Shown: one piece after another, positions 8,860-17,660 of the stretch
How positions within the stretch are numbered: the first letter of the stretch is position 1
Layout of the letters: every line of letters begins with the position of its first letter
Assembly (NCBI RefSeq): GCF_026540895.1
Contig: NZ_JALNUR010000014.1
Coordinates: 21,168-85,167 of the forward strand
DNA: 64,000 bases
Reading direction: 5' to 3'
DNA from: Sphingomonas sp. GM_Shp_1
Lineage (GTDB): Bacteria > Pseudomonadota > Alphaproteobacteria > Sphingomonadales > Sphingomonadaceae
Program-made: the position numbers and the translations under genes
Notes under the pieces: model-generated
What the model was told of the DNA's origin: nothing
What the model saw: the letters and a program-made list of their open reading frames with translations, nothing else
Database searches by the model: none

Positions 8860-10215
8860 ATGGCAGACCCCCGATCGGACAATCCCGGCATACGGAAATG
8901 GACCCCGGCCCGCTACCGCGCGCTGTTGCGGGCGCAGGGTCCCAAATCCGTCCACTTCCGGACGCGGCTCGCCATCCTGATCGGTGCGGTCGCGGTGGGG
9001 CTGGCCGCGACCGTCTTTGCCCAGGCCGCCGATCTGGCGGGCGAGATGTTCGGCCATTTCGCCGCGCGGTGGCGTTGGGCACCGCTGGTGGTGACGCCGC
9101 TCCTGTTCGCCGCTTTGGTCTGGATCACGCGGCGCTTCGTGCCGTTGGCGCGCGGGTCGGGCATCCCCCAGGTGATGGCGGCGCAGGCCGATCCCGATCA
9201 GGCGACGCAAGGGCTGGTGTCGATCCGCACCGTGATCGGCAAGGCGGGGCTGACCCTGGCGGCGGTGCTGGGCGGCGCGTCGGTCGGGCGAGAGGGGCCG
9301 ACGGTGCAGATCGCCGCCGCGATCATGGGGCTGACGCACCGGATCCTCGGCGTGCCGTTGCGCGGCGCGGTGCTGATCGCGGGCGGCGCGGCGGGTGTGG
9401 CGGCGGCGTTCAACACGCCGCTGGCCGGGCTGCTCTTCGCGATCGAGGAACTGGCCTCCGCCTATGAGCAGAAGGTGACGCTGCTGGTGATCGCCGCCAT
9501 CGCCATCGCGGGGATGGTCGCCCAGTCGGTGCAGGGCGATTATGTCTATTTCGGGCTGATCGGCGCGCATATGCCCATCGTCACCGCGCTGATCGCCGCG
9601 CCGGTGGCGGGGATCGTCGGCGGACTGGCGGGGGGCGGCTTCGCCCGGCTGATGCTGATGATGGCGACCGGGACCAACCGGGTGACGCGGTGGAGCAAGC
9701 AGCGGCCGATCCTGTTCGCGGCGCTGTGCGGTTGCGTCGTCGCGGGGCTGGGCGTCGGGACCGGCCTGACCTGGGGCACCGGCTACGGCGCGGCGCGGGC
9801 GATGATCGTCGGGGTCGATGCGCCCCTGTGGTTCGGCCCGGCCAAGTTCCTGGCGACGCTCGCCACGGCGGTCGCGGGGTTGCCGGGCGGCATCTTCGCG
9901 CCGTCGCTGGCGGTCGGGGCGGGTGTGGGCAATCTGCTCCGCTCGATCTTCCCGGACTCGCCCGCCTCCGCCATCGTGATCCTGGGGATGGTCGGCTATT
10001 TCGCGGGCGTGGTCCGCGCGCCGCTGACCGCCGTGATCATCCTGTCGGAAACGACCGCCAGCCGTGGCCTGATGCTGCCCATGTTCGCGACCGCCTTCAT
10101 CGCCGATGGGGTCAGCCAGTTGGTGTGCCGCGAAAAACTGTACCATGGACTGTCGCGCACCTTCGCGATGGCTCATTCCTCCCCAGCAAGGGGAGGTGGC
10201 AGTCCGGAGGACTGA
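8860..10215 (+). CDS. ClC-type chloride/proton antiporter
   Basis: A ~451-residue ClC transporter with about ten hydrophobic helices. The start at 8860 is chosen for AGAGGA 6 bases upstream; the open frame runs back to 8782 without homology. The anion path motifs are all present: GSGIP, GREGPTVQ with the gating glutamate, and GGIFAPSLAVG. The glutamate pair in LFAIEEL matches the inner proton glutamate of E. coli ClcA, and the tyrosine of LYHGL matches the central Tyr, so an H+/Cl- exchanger is more likely than a channel. The last ~12 residues (SSPARGGGSPED) and the stop lie inside an inverted-repeat element. Confidence 0.93.
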   Translation: MADPRSDNPGIRKWTPARYRALLRAQGPKSVHFRTRLAILIGAVAVGLAATVFAQAADLAGEMFGHFAARWRWAPLVVTPLLFAALVWITRRFVPLARGSGIPQVMAAQADPDQATQGLVSIRTVIGKAGLTLAAVLGGASVGREGPTVQIAAAIMGLTHRILGVPLRGAVLIAGGAAGVAAAFNTPLAGLLFAIEELASAYEQKVTLLVIAAIAIAGMVAQSVQGDYVYFGLIGAHMPIVTALIAAPVAGIVGGLAGGGFARLMLMMATGTNRVTRWSKQRPILFAALCGCVVAGLGVGTGLTWGTGYGAARAMIVGVDAPLWFGPAKFLATLATAVAGLPGGIFAPSLAVGAGVGNLLRSIFPDSPASAIVILGMVGYFAGVVRAPLTAVIILSETTASRGLMLPMFATAFIADGVSQLVCREKLYHGLSRTFAMAHSSPARGGGSPED

Positions 10216-10293
10216 CGGAGGGGTGTCCCCCTATCGAGGGTGTGACACCCCTCCACCATGCTTCGCATGGTCCCCCTCCCCTTACAGGGGAGG
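10178..10293. repeat. GC-rich palindromic repeat (REP-like) between convergent genes
   Basis: Outer arms CCTCCCC...GGGGAGG enclose further inverted arms (GGGGTGTCCC / GTGACACCCC, CATGCTTCGCATG). It is the same kind as the copy at 17443. It supplies the C-terminus and stop of the ClC gene on one strand and of the RNase H-like gene on the other. Confidence 0.8.
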
Positions 10294-10653
10294 AAAGCCT
10301 TGATGGGCCTTGGCCAGCGCGATCCCGGCGAGATTCTGGGTGCGCTTGATGTGGCGCAGCCGGAAGCGCGGCGGGCGGGGAAGCGTGGACCAAAGCGCGA
10401 AATGCTCCCGATGAGCGGGCGGCACCCGCACCTTGCCCATGGCCTGCGCGATCACCGCCGCCGCGTCGCCGAGCAGAAGGACATCGTCCAGCCCCGCCTG
10501 CTGCGCCGCCTGCATGGCCGCGATCAGCGCCAGCCACTCGGCGGTCATGCTGTTGCCCGGTCCCAGGTCACGGGTGATATGGGTACGCCCTCCCAGCACC
10601 ACCGCCCATTCCATGCCGGAGGGACGGTGGCCGCCGTCGAAGAATATCTTCAC
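10282..10653 (-). CDS. RNase H-like domain protein
   Basis: A 123-residue single-domain protein with an RNase H fold signature: MKIFFDGGHRPSG with the first Asp, SMTAEWLALIAAM with the Glu, and DDVLLLGDAAAVI with the second Asp. The fourth acidic position of RNase HI, normally in an Asn..Ala-Asp-Leu-Ala motif, reads NLAGIALAKA, so the Asp is replaced by Gly. Activity may be reduced or different. Its ATG overlaps the stop of the FAD oxidoreductase gene by four bases, so the two form a coupled operon. The 3' end lies in a repeat element. Confidence 0.75.
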   Translation of the reverse strand: MKIFFDGGHRPSGMEWAVVLGGRTHITRDLGPGNSMTAEWLALIAAMQAAQQAGLDDVLLLGDAAAVIAQAMGKVRVPPAHREHFALWSTLPRPPRFRLRHIKRTQNLAGIALAKAHQGFPPL

Positions 10654-12269
10654 GGACGCGCGACGATGCTCTGCGCGACCGCTTCGGCGGTCTTGATGCC
10701 GTCGACCGCCGCCGACAGGATGCCGCCCGCATAGCCCGCGCCCTCGCCCGCCGGGAACAGCCCGCGCGTGTTGAGGCTGTGCCCGTCCTCGCCGCGTGTG
10801 AAGCGGACCGGCGAGGAGGTGCGGGTCTCGACGCCCGTCATCACCACGTCCGGGTGATCATAGCCGGCGATCTGGCGGCCGAAGACCGGGATCGCCTCGC
10901 GCATCGCCTCGACCACGAAGTCGGGCAGGCACTCCGACAGGTCGGTCGGCGTCACGCCGGGGCGATAGGAGGGGGTGACCGACCCCAGGATGGTCGAGGG
11001 GCGCTTCGCCAGAAAATCGCCGACCCGCTGCGCCGGAGCCTTGTAGTTGGAGCCGCCCGCGACATAGGCGCGCTCCTCCCAATGGCGTTGCAGCGCCAAC
11101 CCCGCCAGCGGATCGCCCGGATAGTCGCGCTCCGGGTCGATCGCGACGACGAAGCCCGAATTGGCGTTGCGTTCGTTGCGTGAATATTGGCTCATGCCGT
11201 TGGTCGCGACGCGGCCCTCTTCGGAGGTGGCGGCGACCACCGTGCCGCCGGGGCACATGCAGAAGCTGTAGACCGTCCGCCCGTTCGAGCAATGGTGCGA
11301 GATGTGATATTCCGCTGCGCCCAGGACCGGATGGCCCGCCTGATGCCCGAAACGCGCGCGGTCGATCCAGCCTTGGGGATGCTCGATGCGGACGCCGATC
11401 GAAAAGGGCTTGGCCTCGACATGGACACCGGCGCTTTGCAGCATCGCGAAGCTGTCGCGTGCGCTATGGCCGATGGCGAGGACGACATGATCGGCTTCCA
11501 GATAGCCGCCGCCGTTCAGGTGCAGCCCGCGCACATGACGCTCGCCCGATCCGTCGGTTTCCACATCCAGCCCGTCGACGCGGGTGGAGAAGCGATATTC
11601 GCCGCCCAGTTCCTCAATGGTCGCGCGAATGCTCTCGACCATCGTCACCAGGCGGAAGGTGCCGATATGCGGATGCGCCTCGGTCAGGATCTCCGGCGGT
11701 GCGCCCGCCTTGACGAACTCGGTCAGCACCTTGCGGTTCAGGTGGCGCGGGTCCTTGATCCGGCTGTAGAGCTTGCCGTCCGAGAAGGTGCCCGCTCCGC
11801 CTTCGCCATATTGGACGTTGGATTCGGGGTTCAGAACGCTGCGCCGCCACAGGCCCCAGGTGTCCTGGGTCCGCTCGCGCACCACCTTGCCGCGCTCCAG
11901 GACGATCGGGCGGTATCCCGCCTGCGCCAGCACCAGCGCGGCGAACAGGCCGCAGGGCCCCGCGCCGATCACGACCGGCCGCTTCGCACCCGGCGGTGGG
12001 GCGCTGGGCAGGTGGTAGCGGGTGTCGGGCGTCTTCTGCACATCGCGGTCGCGGCGGAAACGCTCCAGCACGGCCGCTTCGTTCTTCAGGTTGACGTCGA
12101 CCGAGTAGACGAGCTGGATATTGTTCTTGTCGCGCGCATCATGCCCGCGCCGCGCCACGACGAAGCGCACCAGCTCGCGCGGCGTCACCCGCAATCGGCG
12201 ACAGATGGCGGCGGGCAGGGCCTCGTCCGGATGGTGGAGAGGCAGTTTCAATTCACTGAGGCGGATCAT
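10650..12269 (-). CDS. FAD-dependent dehydrogenase (COG2509-like)
   Basis: A ~539-residue flavoprotein. The N-terminal ~90 residues (MIRLSELKLPLHHPDEALPA) form a small domain found in this family, followed by the Rossmann FAD motif VVIGAGPCGLFAALVLAQAG and a second conserved region NPESNVQYGEGGAGTFSDGK. Near the C-terminus GLFPAGEGAGYAGGI closes the FAD site. The open frame extends to 12659, but homology begins at 12269 (Met 12281 is the alternative); neither has a strong ribosome site. Substrate and partner are unknown. It is coupled to the RNase H-like gene by a 4-base overlap. Confidence 0.85.
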   Translation of the reverse strand: MIRLSELKLPLHHPDEALPAAICRRLRVTPRELVRFVVARRGHDARDKNNIQLVYSVDVNLKNEAAVLERFRRDRDVQKTPDTRYHLPSAPPPGAKRPVVIGAGPCGLFAALVLAQAGYRPIVLERGKVVRERTQDTWGLWRRSVLNPESNVQYGEGGAGTFSDGKLYSRIKDPRHLNRKVLTEFVKAGAPPEILTEAHPHIGTFRLVTMVESIRATIEELGGEYRFSTRVDGLDVETDGSGERHVRGLHLNGGGYLEADHVVLAIGHSARDSFAMLQSAGVHVEAKPFSIGVRIEHPQGWIDRARFGHQAGHPVLGAAEYHISHHCSNGRTVYSFCMCPGGTVVAATSEEGRVATNGMSQYSRNERNANSGFVVAIDPERDYPGDPLAGLALQRHWEERAYVAGGSNYKAPAQRVGDFLAKRPSTILGSVTPSYRPGVTPTDLSECLPDFVVEAMREAIPVFGRQIAGYDHPDVVMTGVETRTSSPVRFTRGEDGHSLNTRGLFPAGEGAGYAGGILSAAVDGIKTAEAVAQSIVARP

Positions 12270-12408
12270 CCCGCGCGCCATACAGAATTGCGCGAGATCC
12301 CGCCATCGCCCGCGTGTCAGAGTCCGTTTGGAAACTCGCTTACAGTGAGTTTCGAGCGGGCCGGTGCCGCCGGAAATTGGCTCTTTTGCCAATTTCCCAG
12401 ACAGTTTC

Positions 12409-12879
12409 TCAGCCGTCGGGCGTGACGACCAGCATCTTCTGCACGATGCCGTCACCTTCGCGCCAGGTGCGAAAACCCATGGCTTCGTAATAGCGCAGGC
12501 CCATCGCATTGTCGGCACCGATACAGGCGTCGATCCGGGGCAGACCCGCCGCGACCGCCGCGGGCCGCGTCGCCGCGAACAGCGCGGTGCCCACGCCCCT
12601 GCGATGCGCGCGCGGGCTGATATGGGTGCCGATGATCCCCCAACCCTCGGGCACGTCATAGCGATTGCCGGGCACCGCGCGGACCAGCGACTGAAAGCCC
12701 ATGACGGTACCTTCGGCGTCGAGGGCGACGCTGCACCGGACGCTGTCGCGGTTCGCGATATAGTGCGACAGGGTGAAGTCCGGGTCGTGCGGACGCATCC
12801 GACCGGTGATCGCGATGATGTCGAGGAGGACGCGGCTCAACGCCGGTGCATCCCGTTCGACGGCCGGGCGGATCAGCAT
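12409..12879 (-). CDS. GNAT-family N-acetyltransferase
   Basis: A ~156-residue acyl-CoA-dependent acetyltransferase. The start at 12879 (MLIRPAVERDAPALSRVL) is the point where GNAT homology begins; the open frame runs further upstream. The acetyl-CoA loop is HISPRAHRRGVGTALFAA (Q/R-x-x-G-x-G/A type), and the family end NAMGLRYYEAMGFRTW is clear. The target is unknown. It lies 139 bases upstream of the FAD oxidoreductase on the same strand. Confidence 0.85.
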   Translation of the reverse strand: MLIRPAVERDAPALSRVLLDIIAITGRMRPHDPDFTLSHYIANRDSVRCSVALDAEGTVMGFQSLVRAVPGNRYDVPEGWGIIGTHISPRAHRRGVGTALFAATRPAAVAAGLPRIDACIGADNAMGLRYYEAMGFRTWREGDGIVQKMLVVTPDG

Positions 12880-13365
12880 GACGGCACGCATTCGGCCGGG
12901 CGGTGTGACGTGCTCAGGTCGATGGCGACATGGGACAGCGTTTCGCCTTGCTCGTCCATCGGCCGGAAGGATTTTCGCCAAAATGGGTTGTTCGGCCACG
13001 AGCGGCGGACAGCAAGGCCCCGTTCCACCTGTGGCCGCTCAATGGGAAGGTGCAGGCCCGCATTTGACGGCTTTCTCATGAGGGGATCGATAACGAAGGC
13101 ATGTGAAAACTTGGTTTCCAGCTGACAGGCGCGGACGGCCTCATTTGCGCTTAATGCTCTTGGATTTCTGTCTGTCTGACCATTCCGGTCAGTTTCAGCC
13201 CTGGTAAGGTGCTGTGGTTCGCCCGGCAGGAATGGGACGACGTTCGCGTTCAACGACGCCGGAGGGCCTAAGCCGTCACCTTACATGACATTCGTGATAA
13301 TCACTATCAATCGCATTGACGATGAGAGTGTCTCGCATTAGCGGCGGATGCGAAGGGGAATCATC
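12880..13365. other. Intergenic region upstream of the siderophore receptor
   Basis: About 490 bases without a convincing gene. An open minus-strand frame (12873-13253) has no ribosome site and no recognisable domain. The right end holds the Fur-like box. Confidence 0.5.
13293..13316 (+). promoter_or_regulatory. Fur-like box
   Basis: CGTGATAATCACTATCAATC resembles the consensus GATAATGATTATCATTATC, with stacked TGATAAT/CACTATCA hexamer-like units. It lies about 50 bases before the receptor start, as expected for iron repression of a siderophore receptor. Confidence 0.65.
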
Positions 13366-15768
13366 ATGTCACAAACGTTCATCGCCCTGTCGTGCGTGGG
13401 CTTCCTGGCGACTGCGCCGCATGTCGCCGCCGCCGAGACGGAGGGACGCGCCGATCCGTCGGGCGTCCATGCGTCCGCCACGCGCGCCCAGGATTCGACC
13501 GGCCAGCGCGACACCGTCATCGTCACCGGCCAGCGTGCCGCCACCGAGACGCTGGAGAGCCCGAAGGCGACCGCGCCGCTGCTCGACACGCCGCAGACGA
13601 TCACCGTGGTCAGCGAGCAGACCATCCGCAAACAGAATCTCCAGACGCTGCGTGACGTGCTTCAGACGATTCCGGGCATCACCTTCGGCGCGGGCGAAGG
13701 CGGCGGCGGTTATGGCGACTCGATCAACCTGCGCGGCTATTCGGCGAACAACGACATCACCATCGACGGGGTTCGCGACAGCGCGCAATATAGCCGCACC
13801 GACCCGTTCAACCTGCAACAGGTCGAGGTCTATAACGGCGCGAACAGCGTCTTCAACGGATCGGGCTCCGTCGGCGGCACGATCAACCTCGTCTCCAAGG
13901 TGCCCACGCCCGAGACGCTGACGATCGCGCAGGGCTCGGTCGGCACCGACAATTATTATCGCGGCGCGATCGACAGCAATGTCCGCGTGTCGGACCTGGT
14001 CGCGGTGCGGCTGAACGGCGCCTATCATCATAACGACGTGCCCGGTCGCGACGTCGAGAAGATGGAGCGCTGGGGCGTCGCCCCCTCCGTCACGATCGGC
14101 ATCACCGGCCCGACCAGCCTGACGCTCGCCTATGTGCATCAGGAGGATCGCAACACGCCCATCTATGGCATTCCCTATTTCGACAACGGCCTGGTCGACG
14201 GCTTCGTGCCGGGGGCCAAGCGCAGCAGCTATTACGGGATCGCCAATCTCGATCGGCAGGACACGACGGTCGATCGCTTCACCGCGACCTTCCGCCACCA
14301 GATCGACGAGCATTGGAGCGTCCGCAACCTGACCCGCTGGCAGCAGGTGACCCAGTATAGCGTCACCTCCGCGCCGCAGGGGACCTTCTGCCTCGCCTCG
14401 ACCGGGTTGCAGCCGATCACCGCGACGCCGGGGGCGACGGTGGGCGCGGCCTGTCCGGCGAACGTGCCGGCAGGCTCCTACCTGCCCTCGGGCCCGCGCG
14501 GCCTGGTACGCGACCAGCAGAACCAGATGCTCTACGATCAGCTCGACCTGCGGCACGAAGCGGGGAGCAAGGGCGGGTTCCACAATGTCCTGAATGTCGG
14601 CGTGTCGGGGATGCTGGAGAATTACCGGATCACCCAGGGCTCGTTGCTGCGCAATGCGAATGGCAGCGCGGTGTCGCCCCTGCCGCTGATCGACATCGCC
14701 AATCCCAACACCAACTATACCGGGCCGATCAACTATACGATCACCGCCCAGTCGCGCAGCGAGACGCGCAACCTGGCCGTCTATGCCTTCGACACGCTGG
14801 AGCTGAACCGCTATTTCGAGCTGAACGGCGGCGTCCGCTATGAAACCCAGGAGGCCGATTTCCGCGCATTGCCGCTGACGGTGGTGCCGCCGGGGTCGAC
14901 CCAGCTGACCGCGCTTCAGGCGCGTCCGCAGGTCAGCAGCGAGCGGCTGTTCTCCTGGCGGGTCGGCGGCGTGTTCCACCCGGTCGAGAATGTCAGCCTC
15001 TATGCGGGCTATGGCAATGCCAAGACCCCGTCTTCCTCGACCGTGCGGCTGGGCTGCGGCGTGCCGGCGAGCGCCACGGCGGCCGACCCCTGCGCCGTCG
15101 CGCCCGAGACTGCCAAGAATTACGAGGCGGGGGTGAAGGCCGGACTGTTCGACCGCAAGCTGGAGCTGACGGCGGCCGTCTTCCGCAACGAGCGGACCAA
15201 TTACCGCGTGCCCTCCAACGATCCGGCGCTGCCTGCGGGGCTCCAGGTGCTCGACGGACGCAGCCGGGTCGACGGCATCGCACTGGGCGCGTCGGGGACG
15301 ATCACCCGGGCCTGGACGATCTTCGCCAACTACACCTATCTCGACGGCAAGGTGCTCCAGAGCATCTCCAACCGCGACAAGGCGGCGGGCGTCGCCGATC
15401 CGCAGGCGGGCAGCCAGTTGTTCCAGACGCCGAAACATTCGGGCAGCCTGTTCACCACCTACAAACTGCCCTTCGGCCTGGAGGTCGGTTACGGCCTGAC
15501 CTATCAGGGGTCGTTCGCGACCAATGCGCCGGTCGCGGCCAATCCGGTGCAGTTCAAGGTGGACGATTACCTCATCCATCGCGCCTTCCTGGCCTATACC
15601 ATCGCGCAGCGCTGGACGATGCAGCTCAACGTCCAGAACTTCACCGACGAGAAATATGTGACGGGTGTGCGCAACAACATCAATGCGACGACCGGCGTCG
15701 TCACCGGCGGCTGGGCGATCCCCGGCGACCGGCGGCAGGCGACGCTGAGCCTGTTCTACAATTTCTGA
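13366..15768 (+). CDS. TonB-dependent siderophore receptor (Fiu/catecholate type)
   Basis: An ~800-residue outer-membrane receptor for a ferric siderophore. ATG 13366 is chosen over 13348 because AAGGGGA lies 6 bases upstream. The signal peptide ends near HVAAAE. A TonB-box-like segment (DTVIVTGQRAATETLESPKA), plug (LLDTPQTITVVSEQTIRKQN, INLRGYSANNDITIDGVRD) and barrel ending DRRQATLSLFYNF follow. It resembles catecholate receptors such as Fiu; the ligand is not provable from sequence. A Fur-like box lies upstream and a PiuC-like dioxygenase 18 bases downstream, a common pairing in iron-uptake operons. Confidence 0.93.
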   Translation: MSQTFIALSCVGFLATAPHVAAAETEGRADPSGVHASATRAQDSTGQRDTVIVTGQRAATETLESPKATAPLLDTPQTITVVSEQTIRKQNLQTLRDVLQTIPGITFGAGEGGGGYGDSINLRGYSANNDITIDGVRDSAQYSRTDPFNLQQVEVYNGANSVFNGSGSVGGTINLVSKVPTPETLTIAQGSVGTDNYYRGAIDSNVRVSDLVAVRLNGAYHHNDVPGRDVEKMERWGVAPSVTIGITGPTSLTLAYVHQEDRNTPIYGIPYFDNGLVDGFVPGAKRSSYYGIANLDRQDTTVDRFTATFRHQIDEHWSVRNLTRWQQVTQYSVTSAPQGTFCLASTGLQPITATPGATVGAACPANVPAGSYLPSGPRGLVRDQQNQMLYDQLDLRHEAGSKGGFHNVLNVGVSGMLENYRITQGSLLRNANGSAVSPLPLIDIANPNTNYTGPINYTITAQSRSETRNLAVYAFDTLELNRYFELNGGVRYETQEADFRALPLTVVPPGSTQLTALQARPQVSSERLFSWRVGGVFHPVENVSLYAGYGNAKTPSSSTVRLGCGVPASATAADPCAVAPETAKNYEAGVKAGLFDRKLELTAAVFRNERTNYRVPSNDPALPAGLQVLDGRSRVDGIALGASGTITRAWTIFANYTYLDGKVLQSISNRDKAAGVADPQAGSQLFQTPKHSGSLFTTYKLPFGLEVGYGLTYQGSFATNAPVAANPVQFKVDDYLIHRAFLAYTIAQRWTMQLNVQNFTDEKYVTGVRNNINATTGVVTGGWAIPGDRRQATLSLFYNF

Positions 15769-15786
15769 ACGGGCTAGGCTTCGCCG

Positions 15787-16470
15787 ATGTTGATCGTCCT
15801 CCCCGACATCCTCGATCCCGCCGGGGTCGCCCGGGTCCGCAGCCTCATCGATGCGGGCGCCTGGGCGGACGGCAACGCCACCTCGGGCCCGCAGGCGGCG
15901 CTGGCGAAGCGCAACGACCAGTTGCCCGAGGATTCGGCGGCGGCGATCGAGGCGGGGCGGATGGTCTTGGATGCGCTGGGCCGCTCGCCCTTGTTCGTGG
16001 CGGCGGCCCTGCCGCTCAAAGTCTATCCGCCGCTGTTCAACCGCTATGCCGGGGGGCAGGCGTTCGACGTGCATGTCGACAATGCCGTCCGGTTGAAGCG
16101 GGGCAGCGACTTCCGGATGCGGTCCGACCTGTCGCTGACGCTCTTCCTGGAGGACGCGGCGGCCTATGACGGCGGCGAGCTGGTGGTAGAGGATCTGTAC
16201 GGCGAACAGCGGGTCAAGCTGTCGGCGGGCAGCGCGGTGCTCTATCCTGCCTCCAGCCTTCACCGGGTCGAGCCGGTGACGCGCGGCACGCGGGTCGCCT
16301 CGTTCCTGTGGATTCAGTCGATGGTCCGCGACGATGGCGAGCGGCGCATCCTGTTCGACCTCGACCGCGCGATCCAGCGGGTCGGGGCGGACAAGGGGCA
16401 GGGCGACCGGTCGGTGGTCGAACTGACCGGGGTCTATCACAATCTTCTGCGCCGCTGGGCCGACGCCTGA
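15787..16470 (+). CDS. Fe(II)/2-oxoglutarate dioxygenase, PiuC/YbiX family
   Basis: A 227-residue PKHD-type hydroxylase. The metal triad is visible as FDVHVDNAV (His, Asp) and SSLHRVEPV (distal His), followed by the Arg of [11 protein letters not shown] that holds 2-oxoglutarate. [10 protein letters not shown] and [11 protein letters not shown] are family signatures. It follows the siderophore receptor by 18 bases and is probably co-transcribed under Fur. PiuC proteins accompany catechol-siderophore receptors, but their substrate is not settled. Confidence 0.92.
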   Translation: MLIVLPDILDPAGVARVRSLIDAGAWADGNATSGPQAALAKRNDQLPEDSAAAIEAGRMVLDALGRSPLFVAAALPLKVYPPLFNRYAGGQAFDVHVDNAVRLKRGSDFRMRSDLSLTLFLEDAAAYDGGELVVEDLYGEQRVKLSAGSAVLYPASSLHRVEPVTRGTRVASFLWIQSMVRDDGERRILFDLDRAIQRVGADKGQGDRSVVELTGVYHNLLRRWADA

Positions 16471-16585
16471 TCGCTTGGGTCAGGCACCCGAACCGTCAAA
16501 CCGTCACGCCAATGCCATGCAGGCTTGCCAAGAGCGGCCATGGCCTGCTCCGATCGGGGCAGGCGGGTGTGTGAGGATTGGCGAG

Positions 16586-17440
16586 ATGATGAAAGCGTGG
16601 CGGAACGGGCGGATCGTGATGGCACTGGCGGCGGCGCTGTTGGCCCCGGTGACGGCCATGGCCCAGCCGCTGAAGGTCATGACGTTCAATGTCCGCTATG
16701 CCTCCGACGAGGGGCCGCAGCGCTGGGCGGTGCGGCGGCCGGTGCTGGTCGAACTGCTCCGCCGCGCCGCGCCCGATCTGATCGGCACGCAGGAACTGCT
16801 CCAGCGGCAGGGTGACGACATCGTGCGGGCGCTTCCCGGCTATCGCTGGTTCGGGCGCGACCGGCGTGGCGGGCATGGCGACGAGCATATGGGCATATTC
16901 TATCGCCCGGATCGCCTGACCCTGATCGAACATGGCGACTTCTGGCTGTCCGACACGCCCGAGACGGTCGGCAGCCGGAGCTGGGGCACCGACCTGCCCC
17001 GCATGGCGAACTGGGCGGTGTTCGAGACCAAGGGGCAAAAGCCGCACCGCTTCCTGTTCATCGACACCCATCTGGCCCACCGGGAGGAGGATGCCGAGGC
17101 ACGGGATCGCTCGGCCAAGCTGATCCTGTCGCGCCTGCCCGCGCTGGCGAAGGACTTGCCGGTGGTGCTGGCCGGGGACATGAACGCGCGGCCCGACACC
17201 GCCGCCTATCGCACCCTGGCGGCCGCGCTGAGCGATGCATGGACCAGCGCCAAGCGGCGCGAGGGGCCGGAGATGACCTTTCACGACTTTACCGGCACGC
17301 CCGACCGGCGGATCGACTATCTGTTCCTGCGCGGGTTCAGGGCGGACGCGGTCGCCACCGATTCATATCATCAGGGCAAGACCTATCCGTCGGACCATTT
17401 CCCGATCCGCGCTACCCTGTCGTTCGAGGACGATCGCTGA
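16586..17440 (+). CDS. Secreted endonuclease/exonuclease/phosphatase-family protein
   Basis: A ~284-residue hydrolase of the DNase I-like superfamily with a signal peptide (ALAAALLAPVTAMAQ). Catalytic motifs are MTFNVRYAS, IGTQELLQRQ with the metal Glu, IDTHLAHR, VVLAGDMNARPD and the final SDHFPIRA with Asp-His. The start at ATG 16586 (or the adjacent 16589) follows GTGAGGA; the open frame back to 16475 lacks homology. Substrates in this family include nucleic acids, phospholipids and sugar phosphates, so no specific one is claimed. It is followed by a repeat element. Confidence 0.88.
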   Translation: MMKAWRNGRIVMALAAALLAPVTAMAQPLKVMTFNVRYASDEGPQRWAVRRPVLVELLRRAAPDLIGTQELLQRQGDDIVRALPGYRWFGRDRRGGHGDEHMGIFYRPDRLTLIEHGDFWLSDTPETVGSRSWGTDLPRMANWAVFETKGQKPHRFLFIDTHLAHREEDAEARDRSAKLILSRLPALAKDLPVVLAGDMNARPDTAAYRTLAAALSDAWTSAKRREGPEMTFHDFTGTPDRRIDYLFLRGFRADAVATDSYHQGKTYPSDHFPIRATLSFEDDR

Positions 17441-17442
17441 AA

Positions 17443-17567
17443 TCCTCCCCGGCACGGGGAGGTGGCAGGGCGAAGCCCTGACGGAAGGGGGGCTTCCGCA
17501 AGGCATGTCCTGTGTGGGACGCCCCCTCCACCAGCTTCGCTGGTCCCCCTCCCCGTGCCGGGGAGGA
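17443..17567. repeat. GC-rich palindromic repeat (REP-like)
   Basis: The left arm TCCTCCCCGGCACGGGGAGG and right arm CCTCCCCGTGCCGGGGAGGA are near-perfect inverted copies, with inner GGCAGGGCGAAGCCCTGAC and CCAGCTTCGCTGG hairpins. It resembles the element at 10178. Confidence 0.85.
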
Positions 17568-17660
17568 TCGTTTCCCGATAGCGTTATCATTTCGGTAAAC
17601 CTATGATCGGCAGGACAGCCGATGGACGCGAACGGGCGGTATCGTCGGCATAGGAGAGGA

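Noticed and set aside
13369..16440. Minus-strand frame of 1023 residues opposite the siderophore receptor and PiuC
   Set aside because: Shadow of two well-supported plus-strand genes; no ribosome site or motif.
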